Of a stretch of DNA of 64,000 bases, positions 30,610 to 39,626 are shown piece after piece. The notes under the pieces were generated by a model. That model searched no databases. It saw only the letters and a program-made list of their open reading frames with translations, and had not been told where the DNA came from. The first letter of the stretch is position 1; every line of letters starts with the position of its first letter. Made by a program: the position numbers and the translations under genes. The DNA comes from Leishmania martiniquensis (lineage: Eukaryota > Euglenozoa > Kinetoplastea > Trypanosomatida > Trypanosomatidae): positions 692,501 to 756,500 of the forward strand of contig NC_090158.1 of the NCBI RefSeq assembly GCF_017916325.1, written 5' to 3'.

Positions 30610-31119
30610 ATGGCTCGCGCGTTCGGGCGAAGTATGCCGCGGAGGACCCTGCTGGCGGGTGTCGTTCCCGCGTTGCTGCTCCTCTGCTTCCTATGTGGCG
30701 CAGCGCTCGACACCGCCGCGTATGAAGAGGGGCCACGCATGAGCCCGGTGTTGCAGTGCAGCGAAGACTTCTCTCTCGTGTGCACTGGCTCCACCTCCGC
30801 GCGGGGCCTGTGGGGGTGCATGATGCGGAACATAGACCAGATTCGCAATGAGATGTGCAAGGACTACGTGATTGGCTTTCGCGCATGCATCTCGGATGCG
30901 GAGAAGAGGAGCAGCTGCGTGTTCCCCGCAGCCGACTACGCCACCTCGGTGCGTCGCTGTCTGCGCACGATTCCGGAGGAGAAGATATCCGAGGCATGCC
31001 GAAGCTCACGCTTCTACTACCCCATCGCTGAGGTGCGTGCTGCCAAGCGCAGGTACTGGGATAGCACGCGCGCAAGGGAGGGGGCGGAGAGGGAGCGCAC
31101 TGACGTTAGGACGCCGTGA
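30610..31119 (+). CDS. Secreted or lumenal eight-cysteine protein with two GLG1-like repeats
   Basis: 169 aa. Signal peptide: basic start MARAFGRSMPRR, hydrophobic core LLAGVVPALLLLCFLCGAAL, likely cut near residue 33-38. The mature part has exactly eight Cys: C50, C58, C70, C83 and C93, C103, C117, C130, that is two units of C-x7/9-C-x11/13-C-x12-C. Unit 1 (LQCSEDFSLVC then GLWGCMMRNIDQIRNEMC) resembles the cysteine-rich repeat of Golgi protein GLG1 (C-x-ED-x-x-x-x-C, then CL, then a helix ending in C). Unit 2 (VRRCLRTIPEEKISEAC) repeats the second half. The C-terminal tail is Arg/Glu-rich. A secretory-pathway role is inferred; the partner is unknown. The frame is open to 30532 without good reason to extend. 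Confidence 0.7.
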   Translation: MARAFGRSMPRRTLLAGVVPALLLLCFLCGAALDTAAYEEGPRMSPVLQCSEDFSLVCTGSTSARGLWGCMMRNIDQIRNEMCKDYVIGFRACISDAEKRSSCVFPAADYATSVRRCLRTIPEEKISEACRSSRFYYPIAEVRAAKRRYWDSTRAREGAERERTDVRTP

Positions 31120-31294
31120 GAGTATAAGCAGGTGCATCTCATGGAGCGAGACCCTCGCCCTCTCCTCCACTCTCTCGCCGGCCCCCCTTCGGGTTGGGCT
31201 CTCGAAGCAGCCTGCAGGGCATGGGGGCGGGTGAGGCAGGAGGGTTGGAGGGGGCGACGAGTATATATGGCGCTCTTCTTTGACCCTCCCCAGC

Positions 31295-31908
31295 ATGCGC
31301 GCCTGCCGTTTGTTCTCCACGCTGCCCGCTCGCTCGAGAAGAAACGTATCTGTCGGCGTTGCTTGCAGCAAAGTATGCGGCCGGCGCTGACACAGATGGG
31401 TGTGGGCGCTGCTGCCGAGGCCTTGCCGCAGACTAGCGACCCCGCTCTCATCCGTGTGCACCTGGAGCTGGACCTGTGCGTACGCCTGCTTCCTTCAGCC
31501 CGACTTTGCGGTCGGTGGTCCTTTCTTCATGTTGTTGCAACTCACCGCTTTCGCGCACAGCTGTCTGTTTCCTTCCCTCCTTGATGCCGCACATCTTTTC
31601 TGTGGCGCTCACGTTCTCATCTCTCTTTTCGCCCGATTAAGGTCCGCGGACGCTGACGTTCTATCGTTGTGCCGCTATCATTCATTCTTGTGTGCCCGCG
31701 TGCATGCCTCCAGGCGGCTGTGGACTCCTCAAAAGCACCGCCCCGTCTGTGCTACCTGACCGAGGAACCCTCCCTCGATGCCGGCGACGCGGCACGCCTG
31801 CGCTTTAGCACACGCTCACCCACGCGGCCGTTGTCCAGCACCACCGACGCCGTCTCCTATCGCAACTCATTTCCCTCATTGTCATATGTGTGCTCGCATC
31901 GAAACTGA
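31295..31908 (+). other. Coding-like island: possible cis-spliced small gene or broken gene
   Basis: Two blocks have codon-like composition unlike the surrounding C/T tracts: 31375-31479 (from an ATG, reading MRPALTQMGVGAAAEALPQT onward) and 31714-31908 (AAVDSSKAPPRLCYLTEEPS onward to TGA). The 234 nt between them begins GTACGC, is C/T-rich, contains GCTGAC about 60 nt from its end, and ends CTCCAG. Both borders are phase 0, so removal would join the blocks in frame. Against this, a second start after the splice-like AG at 31292-31293 reads MRACRLFSTLPARS in another frame, and frame 3 is also codon-like for about 20 codons. That would suggest a decayed gene with frameshifts. No homologue is recognised. 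Confidence 0.3.
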
Positions 31909-32575
31909 CCGTCTTCACTGCGCGACATTGCCCCCCCTCCCCCCGCCAACCTACCCGCCCACCGCAACTGACTCTCCTCCTGCTGGCGAAGATGCTTCGA
32001 CGGCACCAAGAGAGATGCAACTTTTGCGGAAGCGCATCTTCGAGCGACGTCGATGCCGTGGGCTACGATTGAGGAACAAAGGCGAGGCAGCCGTTTAGCG
32101 AGCTGCGCGCATGACGCGAAGGGCCGGGGATGCCATCTTCCCAGTTGTGATAGCTGCCGCGCGCTTCGTCACTTCTGTGGCCTCTCTCGCCCGGCTCCCC
32201 AGCTTTGTTGAGCTTCGCGTGCGCCTCTGTGCGCTCTTCGCTCCACTGCTGCCGGCTCTCTTCTTCTCGTCGCTTCTTCTTCTGCCCTTTTCAGTTCGCA
32301 CCTCCTCCAAATTTCTCTGACTCGCGCTGAAATTGTGTGCCCACGCACTCTGTCAACGTAGGCGCAGAACACAGACGCTCTGCCGAATACGCGCTCGAAA
32401 CGCAGTCTTACGCCACTGCCAGCGGCGCTGCGTTCTCATTGATCGACCAACTTGCGCGAATAACACGTCTGCCTTCTCTGTGATTCCGCAGGCTACGCAC
32501 ATCGGTGCGGTACACCGCTGTTCTATCACACACGCGCATACACACCGCTTCTCCTTCTGCTCCCGAACCGCAATC
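31909..32575. other. Spacer, no firm gene
   Basis: C-run 31930-31945, then a stretch to 32098 that reads REMQLLRKRIFERRR in frame 2 and may belong to the island upstream. The C/T tract 32265-32292 ends in AG at 32293-32294 and a second acceptor candidate lies at 32490-32491, both usable by the GAF-TIP41 gene. Confidence 0.45.
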
Positions 32576-34126
32576 ATGACTCTTGAGACGGCGCCTGCGC
32601 GGCCCTTTACCTGCAAGCAGGAGCTGTACGATTGGCTCGTGAGGCAGGTCGATGGGCTGCTGAATGGCATGAGCAAGCGCTTCACCCCGCAGGCAAACCT
32701 GATCATTGGACTCAGTAACGTCGCGGCTCTCTGCTTTTACGAGCTGAACCGCTTCTGTAACCCCGGCGCGGCGCTAGAGGACCTCAAGGTGAACTGGTTT
32801 GGCTTCTACCTCTTCCAGGCGCCTGGGCTACTCGGTCTTGGGCCCTTTCAAGGCCGTCCTGCCTGCACGGAGATCCGGGCGGGAAAGGGTGTCTGCGGCG
32901 CGGTGGCGGAGAGTGGTGAGCCACTGGTGGTGCAGAACGTGCACGAGTTCCCCGGCCACATCGCATGCGACTCGGCGTCCAAGTCTGAGGTGGTAGTGCC
33001 TGTGCTGATTGAGAACGGTAGCGTCGTGGCCGTCATTGACGTGGACAGCACCGAGCTGGCGCACTTTTCAGAGGAGGACAAGGAGGGCTTGCAGCGCGTG
33101 GCGGCAGTGCTCGCGCAGTACCTCGACTTCCCCATGTCAAGGGCTCTAGCAGTGAACCCGGCGCTCGGGTTGCCTGGATACTCCGCACTGTCCGGCGGGG
33201 AGAGGGCGTTGCAGCTGGACGGCGGCGCCGAGGTGGAGCCGCAGCCAGTGCTTGCGACCACCACAGCGGTAACCCGTATCTCTTTTGTCAAGGTGGAGGC
33301 GAAGCAGCCCGACGTCTCTATGAAGTGCGTGAACGGATGGCAGCTCACTCGCACAAGTCTGGACCGCATCATGGCACAGGTCGAGGCCCAGCAGCTGCAG
33401 GACTCGCTTGGCATCTCGGCGCTGCCGGAGATCGCCTTTCAAGGAAATACGCTCTCAGTGGGCCCAGAGTCTGACCGGGAGCACCCCTGGCTGCTCTTTA
33501 GTGTCGAGGCACTCATGCGCAACGCTGCCCAGTACTACCACACGGCGGAATACAGGGAGCTGGTGTGCCCGCAGCTGCGCATTCCTGTCTCCGCAGGTTG
33601 GGGGTCGTTCAGCTTTGAAAGGTACGACCCAAATGTTGACTGGGCGTGGCGCAACGATTTCTTCGGCCTGGTTCCTGAGCAGGCACGACTTGTGGCGCGC
33701 CCGGCCGACGTTGCCGACGCGCCCGGCATTAACTGGGATATCTTGAAGGACACGTCGCTTCCTATTCTTTTCTACGGCGATTTCGATCTGATGGAGGACG
33801 ACCTGCACGATTGCGGTATGGTGGCGAGCAGCGTCAAGTACCGCGTCATGAGTTCGGCTTTCTTTCTTCTCTTCCGCCATTTTGTGCGCATCGACAACCA
33901 TCAGATTTGGATGCGGGAGGTGCGTGTCTTTCATGAGTTTGGGAAGACTCGCTTACCTTCGGGGGTGCCGCACATCGTCTTCCTCGAGCAGCTGCGGAGC
34001 TTCAGCATTGCGGAGCCGGAAGACGGCGTCGACTGGAAGTCGATGTCCTCCGACGCCGTCTCCGCCAAGGCCGATGTCCTTCTCACGCGAGAGTGGATGC
34101 TGGAGAAGGCAGAGGCGGTAGGATAG
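32576..34126 (+). CDS. Fusion of fRMsr-type GAF domain and TIP41-like domain
   Basis: 516 aa. Residues about 10-185 are a GAF domain of the free-methionine-(R)-sulfoxide reductase type: GPFQGRPAC, GKGVCG and GHIACDSASKSEVVVPV, with C97, C107 and C131 spaced 10 and 24 exactly as the three redox Cys of bacterial fRMsr (84/94/118). Residues about 240-510 are a TIP41/TIPRL domain: LPEIAFQGNTL (283-293), YDPNVDWAW (350-358), then LPILFYGDFDLMEDDLHDCG (395-414), SVKYRVMSSAFFLLFRHFVRID (419-440) and a VFHEFGKTR segment. TIP41 proteins bind PP2A-type catalytic subunits and tune TOR signalling. The linker 186-239 is Ala/Pro/Gly-rich. Both halves appear intact, so a reductase coupled to phosphatase regulation is inferred. 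The frame is open to 32333, but the ATG chosen fits the reductase N-terminus. Confidence 0.9.
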   Translation: MTLETAPARPFTCKQELYDWLVRQVDGLLNGMSKRFTPQANLIIGLSNVAALCFYELNRFCNPGAALEDLKVNWFGFYLFQAPGLLGLGPFQGRPACTEIRAGKGVCGAVAESGEPLVVQNVHEFPGHIACDSASKSEVVVPVLIENGSVVAVIDVDSTELAHFSEEDKEGLQRVAAVLAQYLDFPMSRALAVNPALGLPGYSALSGGERALQLDGGAEVEPQPVLATTTAVTRISFVKVEAKQPDVSMKCVNGWQLTRTSLDRIMAQVEAQQLQDSLGISALPEIAFQGNTLSVGPESDREHPWLLFSVEALMRNAAQYYHTAEYRELVCPQLRIPVSAGWGSFSFERYDPNVDWAWRNDFFGLVPEQARLVARPADVADAPGINWDILKDTSLPILFYGDFDLMEDDLHDCGMVASSVKYRVMSSAFFLLFRHFVRIDNHQIWMREVRVFHEFGKTRLPSGVPHIVFLEQLRSFSIAEPEDGVDWKSMSSDAVSAKADVLLTREWMLEKAEAVG

Positions 34127-35210
34127 CGGTACTCGCTGCGGGAGCGCTGCTGTTTATTATCGCAATGACTTGCTTGCTACAGATGCCTACCGAAAGCGGT
34201 TCCAGCGCAGGGCCGGCACGGCTTGTGCAGCCGCCGCTTCCCCTGCTCTCCCCCCGAATTATCTATCCCGGCTCGTTCTCCACCGTAGTGTCCCTAGCAC
34301 CCGCTCGCCTTGCTTTGCTGCGGCGCGCCACCGCTCTCTTCGTTCCCTGTCTATCGAGTGATGCCATCGTCGCAGCCGTATGGGAAGTGTTGAGGGCGGC
34401 GGTCATGAGCAGCAGTGACTTTTTTTCGTGTGTTTAGGGCCTGTCCGTTTGGGCAGCGGTGACTGTGTGCTCTTACGCGCCTGCTCTTCCATTTCCTGTG
34501 CGTATTAAAGTGTGCGCATGCGTGTGTGTGTCTGCGGGTACGGCACGCCTGCACCTCACATGTGCACCCATGCAGACATGCCGTCCCTCTGTCCCGCCGT
34601 CTCTTACTTCCTCCCCATCGGATGCTGTCGTGCAACGTCCCTTCCGTTTCTCTGCGCAAACACACGCACACACACACAGGGCTGCACAGCGCGCGAGCCG
34701 GCGGAGTGCGCGCAGGGGCGGTGCTCCGAGAAGAAAGCAAACACGCTTGCAAGAGTCGTGTGCACTTCTGCACACTCTCTGCTGCGTCGGTAATGGAACT
34801 CTGGCTGTTACGAAATGTGCGTGCCTCTTTGCCTAGGCTCACTGGCAACGACGCCGCATCTGCCCCTCCGCATTTTCTTTAAGGCTTCGGCAGGAGACTC
34901 CGACTGTGCCTCACCGCACGCTCCCCCCATCTGCCAAGCGGTCCTCTGTCCAACGCCCTGTCAGTCCTACTCCTTCCTTCACCTTTCTCCACACTGTGAT
35001 TGCGCGCGGACGCTCGTATGGATGCGGCTGCGGTTGACCCTCCCTCCCTCCCCCCTATCCCCGCACCTCACAATGGACCCACGAGCTCACACAGCTGCTA
35101 TTATCGGTTGCCCCTCGCTTTCAGCCTTGACAGACTTCTCCATTCAAGCCTGTCATCGCACAGACGAGACACCCGTCGCTGTTGCCCTCTCACGACGTGC
35201 GCACTCATCA
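34127..35210. other. Spacer, no gene
   Basis: 3' UTR, CA-rich bits (34660-34680) and C/T tracts (34960-34990, 35035-35070). The ANP32-like frame stays open to 34815 only through the tract. Confidence 0.55.
35084..35094 (+). promoter_or_regulatory. Candidate trans-splice acceptor AGs
   Basis: AGs at 35084-35085 and 35093-35094 follow the tract CCCTCCCTCCCTCCCCCC. They lie downstream of the in-frame ATG at 35073, leaving 35211 as the first usable start. Confidence 0.55.
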
Positions 35211-35888
35211 ATGGACATTCTGAAGAAAACGGCTGCCATTCGGGTTCAGAGGCAAACAGAGGGGCGGCCCCCCGAGGAGGTAACGCAGCTCTCTCTGAGC
35301 GGCGTGCCGACGCTCTCAGAGCTGTGGTCTCCCTACTCTCACCTCACTCATCTTCTGCTAATCTGCATGAAGCCGAAGCTGGTGAGCCTTGACATGGTCG
35401 GCCTCGACCAGCTTCAGGCACTTCGTCTCCTGGATGTTAGCGACAATGCTGTTGCCGTTGCCTCACCTCCGCCGGCTGTGCCGTCGCTCGCTCGTCTGCT
35501 CATGCCTAACAACCAGGTGTCCTCCTTGGAGGAGGTAAGCCGTCTGGCGCAGAGCTTTCCCAACATGGAGGTGCTAGACTTGGTGGACAACGATGTCGAC
35601 ACCGCTTCGAACTTTGCCTCGATCTTCGAGACCTTTTCGAAGCTGGTCGCTCTAAACTCACGTACGCGCGACGGAACCGAGGTTGTGGTGGAGGACTCAG
35701 ATGAGTCGGACAGCGACGAGGAGTACGAGGAGAGCAGCGATACGGAGGGGCAGTCCTCTCACGGCGAAAGCTGTGGCAGTGAGTCCGAAGAGGAGCCGGA
35801 AAGCGACGCGGAGCCGTCGGCAAAGAGGGCGCGCACTGACGATGACAGGGAGGCCCAAAGAAAGTCGCCAGCATCCTTAGGAGAATAA
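35211..35888 (+). CDS. ANP32-like leucine-rich acidic nuclear protein
   Basis: 225 aa. It opens MDILKKTAAIRVQRQTEGRPPEEVTQLSL, like the ANP32 start in which an N-terminal helix leads into the first LRR. Leucine-rich repeats cover about 26-150 (LTHLLLICMKPKLVSL, LRLLDVSDN, LARLLMPNNQVSSLEEV, MEVLDLVDNDV), closed by a cap (FSKLVALNSRTRDGTEV) that matches the ANP32 'YLDGYDRDDKEAP' cap. Residues 161-202 are a strongly acidic Glu/Asp/Ser tail, followed by the basic AKRAR (204-208), a plausible nuclear signal. ANP32 proteins are histone chaperones and phosphatase inhibitors. A longer start at 35073 is excluded by splice AGs. Confidence 0.75.
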   Translation: MDILKKTAAIRVQRQTEGRPPEEVTQLSLSGVPTLSELWSPYSHLTHLLLICMKPKLVSLDMVGLDQLQALRLLDVSDNAVAVASPPPAVPSLARLLMPNNQVSSLEEVSRLAQSFPNMEVLDLVDNDVDTASNFASIFETFSKLVALNSRTRDGTEVVVEDSDESDSDEEYEESSDTEGQSSHGESCGSESEEEPESDAEPSAKRARTDDDREAQRKSPASLGE

Positions 35889-36519
35889 GCTCTTGGGAGC
35901 AGGACAGATCTGCCCGCCTGCATCGTGTACGTTTCTGTGGAGGCCTGCACGTGTGGGGCGTGGCCTTCAGTGCCACATCGGGAGAAGAAGCGAACCCGCG
36001 CATCAGCGCTCGACTCTGCTCAGTGAAGACTTGCGGCGTTCTGTTGCTGATAGCGCGATCACTAAACTCGTAAAGTCCGTTGAAGTGGCTGCTGCAAATA
36101 GTGCCGAAAGTGTATGCGACTCGACAATGGTGGAAAGCTTATGCTCGCGCACGGTGTTGGTGCCTCTTTGGGGTGCGTCTACGAGCTTTGGGCTCCTTGA
36201 TGAGCCGCCCACTTCGCCGCCGCTCTCCCCCCTCCCTCTCTCTCTCTCGTTTACAATCTTCGCCACGGCAAATTTGTACACACATGCATCAATGTTCCTC
36301 CTGTGTGCACCGCTGACTCGCCCAATGGCGCTTAGGCGTCGCGCATCTACGCGACGCTCGCTGCTGCTACCCCATTTGATTTCGGTCGATCTCACCTCAT
36401 CCTCCGCAAGTGCGTGCCCTTTTTTCGACTATCATCGGCCTCCATTAACGACGCACGCATAAACACACACACACAAAACGTTTCGGTGCTGTATTCGCTC
36501 TACGCTCCTGCGTCGCGCC
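35889..36519. other. Spacer, no gene
   Basis: Short 3' UTR and leader with a C/T tract at about 36215-36250 and a second at 36385-36425. Confidence 0.55.
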
Positions 36520-37257
36520 ATGTCTCGCTACGATATTGCCAGCGAGCCTACTGCTGAGGTCCTCGCGCTCAACTACAAGGCAGTTTGCGATACAGTGGCG
36601 CAGGAGAGCGGGAGCCGTCGAGTCACGCTGATTGCGGTGGGAAAGACAAAGTCACCTGCGTGCCTCCTTAACTTGTACAAGCTGGGTCACCGCGCGTTTG
36701 GCGAGAACTACGTGCAGGAGCTGTGTGAGAAGGCCAAGGAGCTGCCTCAGGACGCTGAGTGGCACTTCATCGGACACCTACAAAGCAATAAGGTGAGGGA
36801 GCTGCTGGAGGGGGTGCCCAACTTGCGCGTGATTCAGACGATTGACTCCGAAAATCTGGCGCGAAAGACGAGCGAGGGTTGCGCTAAGTACCGCGATGGC
36901 CGGCCGCTGGAGGTGTACATTCAGGTGAACACCAGCGGCGAGGAAACGAAAAGTGGTACGGAGCCCGGGGAGGAGACGGTGGCGCTCGCCAAGTTCATCG
37001 CTGGCGAGTGCCCGCTGCTGCGTCTGAAGGGACTCATGACGATTGGCATGCCCGACTACACGAGCCGCCCGGAGAACTTTGAGTGCCTCAAGAAGTGCCG
37101 GGAGGACGTCGCGGAGGCAGTGCAGGTGGCGCCGGAGGATCTGGAGCTGTCGATGGGCATGAGCGGCGACTACGTGAACGCCATTCGAATGGGCTCCACC
37201 ACTGTACGCGTCGGGTCTTCAATTTTTGGTCAACGCTACTATCCAAACAAGCAGTGA
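36520..37257 (+). CDS. Pyridoxal phosphate homeostasis protein (PLPBP/YggS)
   Basis: 245 aa, full family length. A PLP-binding TIM-barrel protein without known catalysis that buffers free PLP. Seen: the Schiff-base lysine K42 in LIAVGKTK, then GHRAFGENYVQEL (56-68), WHFIGHLQSNKVREL, VYIQVNTSGEETKSG, LRLKGLMTIGMP and the phosphate-binding end LSMGMSGDYVNAIRMGSTTVRVGSSIFG. All family blocks are present and uninterrupted. No targeting peptide is visible, so cytosolic. The ATG is the first in frame after a C/T-rich leader. Confidence 0.93.
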   Translation: MSRYDIASEPTAEVLALNYKAVCDTVAQESGSRRVTLIAVGKTKSPACLLNLYKLGHRAFGENYVQELCEKAKELPQDAEWHFIGHLQSNKVRELLEGVPNLRVIQTIDSENLARKTSEGCAKYRDGRPLEVYIQVNTSGEETKSGTEPGEETVALAKFIAGECPLLRLKGLMTIGMPDYTSRPENFECLKKCREDVAEAVQVAPEDLELSMGMSGDYVNAIRMGSTTVRVGSSIFGQRYYPNKQ

Positions 37258-38708
37258 AGTGCGAGGCGGTGACGCCTTTGCCCAGCAAGGGCGCGCTCAT
37301 CTCAAGGAGTGGCAAGGCGACGGCACCCATACGCCTGCGTGTCGGTACGTGTGTGCCCATCCGCTTCTCTGCGTGCTTTCTCACCTTGACGGTGACAGCA
37401 TCGGGGTGGGGGGTATCCTTCACTGCGACGTTCTCAGCTGACTCTTTTCTTTCGACATGCCCCTTCGCCGCCGTGCCGCCCAAAAGCTGTGCTCCACTCG
37501 GCCCTCAGCAGCCCTAACGCGTTGGACGACGAAGCCGACGATCTGCTCTGTACCAAATGAGCCGACTCAGTCACCCGGGCACGGTCCCCCAGCCTCAAGG
37601 TCCGCCGGCCCACCCCCCTTTAGCAAGGCCCCTCACAGCCCTTCCCTTTATGCTGCTCGCCATGCGCTGCATCCTCCTTGTGCCAGGTTCAGCACCCCAC
37701 ACCGGCCGCCAGTGCGCGAGGGCCGGATGGGATGTTTGGGGGCCTCGCTGGTACTTCGCCCCTCATACAGTCCACGCAGAGATGTTTTACTGCCGTAGGT
37801 TCATACGCCACGGCACCAAGCAAGACCTGGCTGCCGATACCAGCAGCGAGGCACCCTTCGTCGGCGCTGGGCCCTGTCACCATCAGGGGTGGTGCGACAC
37901 ATGCAGGAGACAGCGCGACTGCCTGGATTTCCTCCCTTTCCCACCCCTAAGCACACACAAACACAGACACGGACACGCTTACACTGTGAGGACGGTGCAC
38001 CTCCCCCCCGATGATGCCGCACATGCTGAAAGCTGCGCCAGTGTGCGCGCGCGTGTGTGTGTGCTCTTCTCCACCGCCCTCATAGGTAGGGGGGAGGGGG
38101 CCAAAGCGACAGACCTCAGCATCAAAAAGATGTTTAACATTTCCCATCTCGTCCGTTGCGAGAGGCATTTGGGTCGGCTACGGCGCTTCCTGTTGAGGCG
38201 ATGTCCCTCACGGCGATCACTCGCGGCAGATGAAAGCAAGGCGAGGGGCGAGACACGCATGCCACCATGCACTTTTGCACAGCTATGTTGTGCACGGTAA
38301 ACGAGCCTCCACTGGTGCAGCTGCCAAAACGTTTGGCTTCTCAGCTTTGCCAAGAGCTCGAGACGGCGGATGTGATGCCGTCGAAGTGGTGTGGAGATGA
38401 GAGGGCGGTGAACAAAGCGCAGAGCTGCGCCGCCCCCTCCTTCCTCCCGTCCGCCCCGCAGCGCGCAGACTCTTCTCCACCTCTCCCCATGGTGCACCTC
38501 TCTCTCATCTCGTCCCTGTGCCACGTCGACGCCACAGCAGAAAAAGCCGGCGGGGCTTCTCAAGCTCACTGTGTATCCCAAGCACGAAAGTGGTGCCCTT
38601 CTTCGGAGCCAAGTCGCCGTCGCGTGCACCCAAAGAGGCTGGTAACACTCGCGGCGATACACTCCCGCCATCCCACGAGTGCAGGCGTGCAAGGGCCGCA
38701 AGGCGACG
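37258..38708. other. Spacer with mixed-composition 3' UTR block
   Basis: About 37480-37920 is a long mixed-composition stretch, unlike the usual C/T-rich spacer. A CA-rich bit lies at 37950-37975. The tract 38480-38515 with AG at 38536-38537 probably supplies the acceptor for the LRRC57-like gene. Confidence 0.5.
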
Positions 38709-39626
38709 ATGGGCGGCGCTGCATCCAAAGACCGCTATGACCGCGCCGCCGTCACCGGTATTCTGACGCTGCACGAACAAAATGTCACATCGTGGCCGAG
38801 ACTTACAGCAGCCCTCAAGAAGCTGCCCTCTCTGCGCACCATTTCGATCACCGACAACCCGCTTCGAGACCCCGTTCCATACGCTTTCACCTCCCTTTCT
38901 CTCTGGAGCACGCTCGTTAGCCTGGACCTTTCCCACAACCGTCTCAAGTGCGCGTGCGCTCTGGGTAGCGAGACACCGTTACCCAGGTCACACGCTGCGG
39001 AGGCATTAACACGCGTCACGACGAAACCCGTGGGCAACACCGCCTACGGCTCCAGACAGCTCCCTCTCGAGTCTCTCAACATTTCCGGCAACGATCTGCA
39101 CATGCTGCCCCCGCTGCTCTCTGCTCGCTTTCCACGCCTGCGCCGCCTCATCTGCACCGATAACAAGACAGCGCTCGACATTCCGGTGTCGTTGGAGCGG
39201 TGCATTGGCGCCAGTAGGAGCCTCGAGGTCGTGGCGCTCCAGCGTAACGGGCTGCAAACTTTCACCATCGCTGATGACGCCGTCGAGAAGCCGTTCCCGG
39301 CGCTGCGCGAGCTCCTCCTTGACCAGAACCACCTGGGCGGCACGGTGAGCTTGGGGCTTGTATCGGGCAAGGAGTCGCCGATACTGCCGTCTCTGAAGCG
39401 AATTACCTTAGACAACCAAAGAGGGAAGGGGCCGCTTCGCCGCATTGACGCGGCCATTTTTGCGCATTGCCCGGGCCTCGTTTGCCTCTCCCTTCAGGGC
39501 AACTGCAACGAGGGGGAGCTCCGTGACTCACTGGCGCAGTCAGACACCTACCGCAGCTGGCAAGAGCGCAAGAAGGATGTCATCGACAAGAAGCTGCACG
39601 CCGGTGGCCAAGCTGAGCTTCTTTAG
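38709..39626 (+). CDS. LRRC57-like leucine-rich-repeat protein, probable N-myristoylation
   Basis: 305 aa starting MGGAASKD, a good N-myristoylation signal (Gly2, Ser6, Lys7). The next part, RAAVTGILTLHEQNVTSWPRLTAALKKLPSLRTISITDNPL, tracks the LRRC57 opening ('TAQKTGVFQLKDRGLTEFP ... LRTIDLSNN'). LRRs continue to about residue 275, and the C-terminal LQGN...ELRDSLAQSDTYRSWQERKKDVIDKK matches the LRRC57 end '[29 protein letters not shown]'. It is longer than the 239-aa human protein because of loops at 82-110 and 195-240. A membrane-associated scaffold role is inferred. The start at 38709 rather than 38679 is preferred because the myristoylation signal then begins the protein. Confidence 0.8.
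   Translation: MGGAASKDRYDRAAVTGILTLHEQNVTSWPRLTAALKKLPSLRTISITDNPLRDPVPYAFTSLSLWSTLVSLDLSHNRLKCACALGSETPLPRSHAAEALTRVTTKPVGNTAYGSRQLPLESLNISGNDLHMLPPLLSARFPRLRRLICTDNKTALDIPVSLERCIGASRSLEVVALQRNGLQTFTIADDAVEKPFPALRELLLDQNHLGGTVSLGLVSGKESPILPSLKRITLDNQRGKGPLRRIDAAIFAHCPGLVCLSLQGNCNEGELRDSLAQSDTYRSWQERKKDVIDKKLHAGGQAELL

Noticed and set aside
38267..38740. Open frame overlapping the leader of the LRRC57-like gene
   Set aside because: Unrelated frame with low-complexity text; contains the probable splice site.
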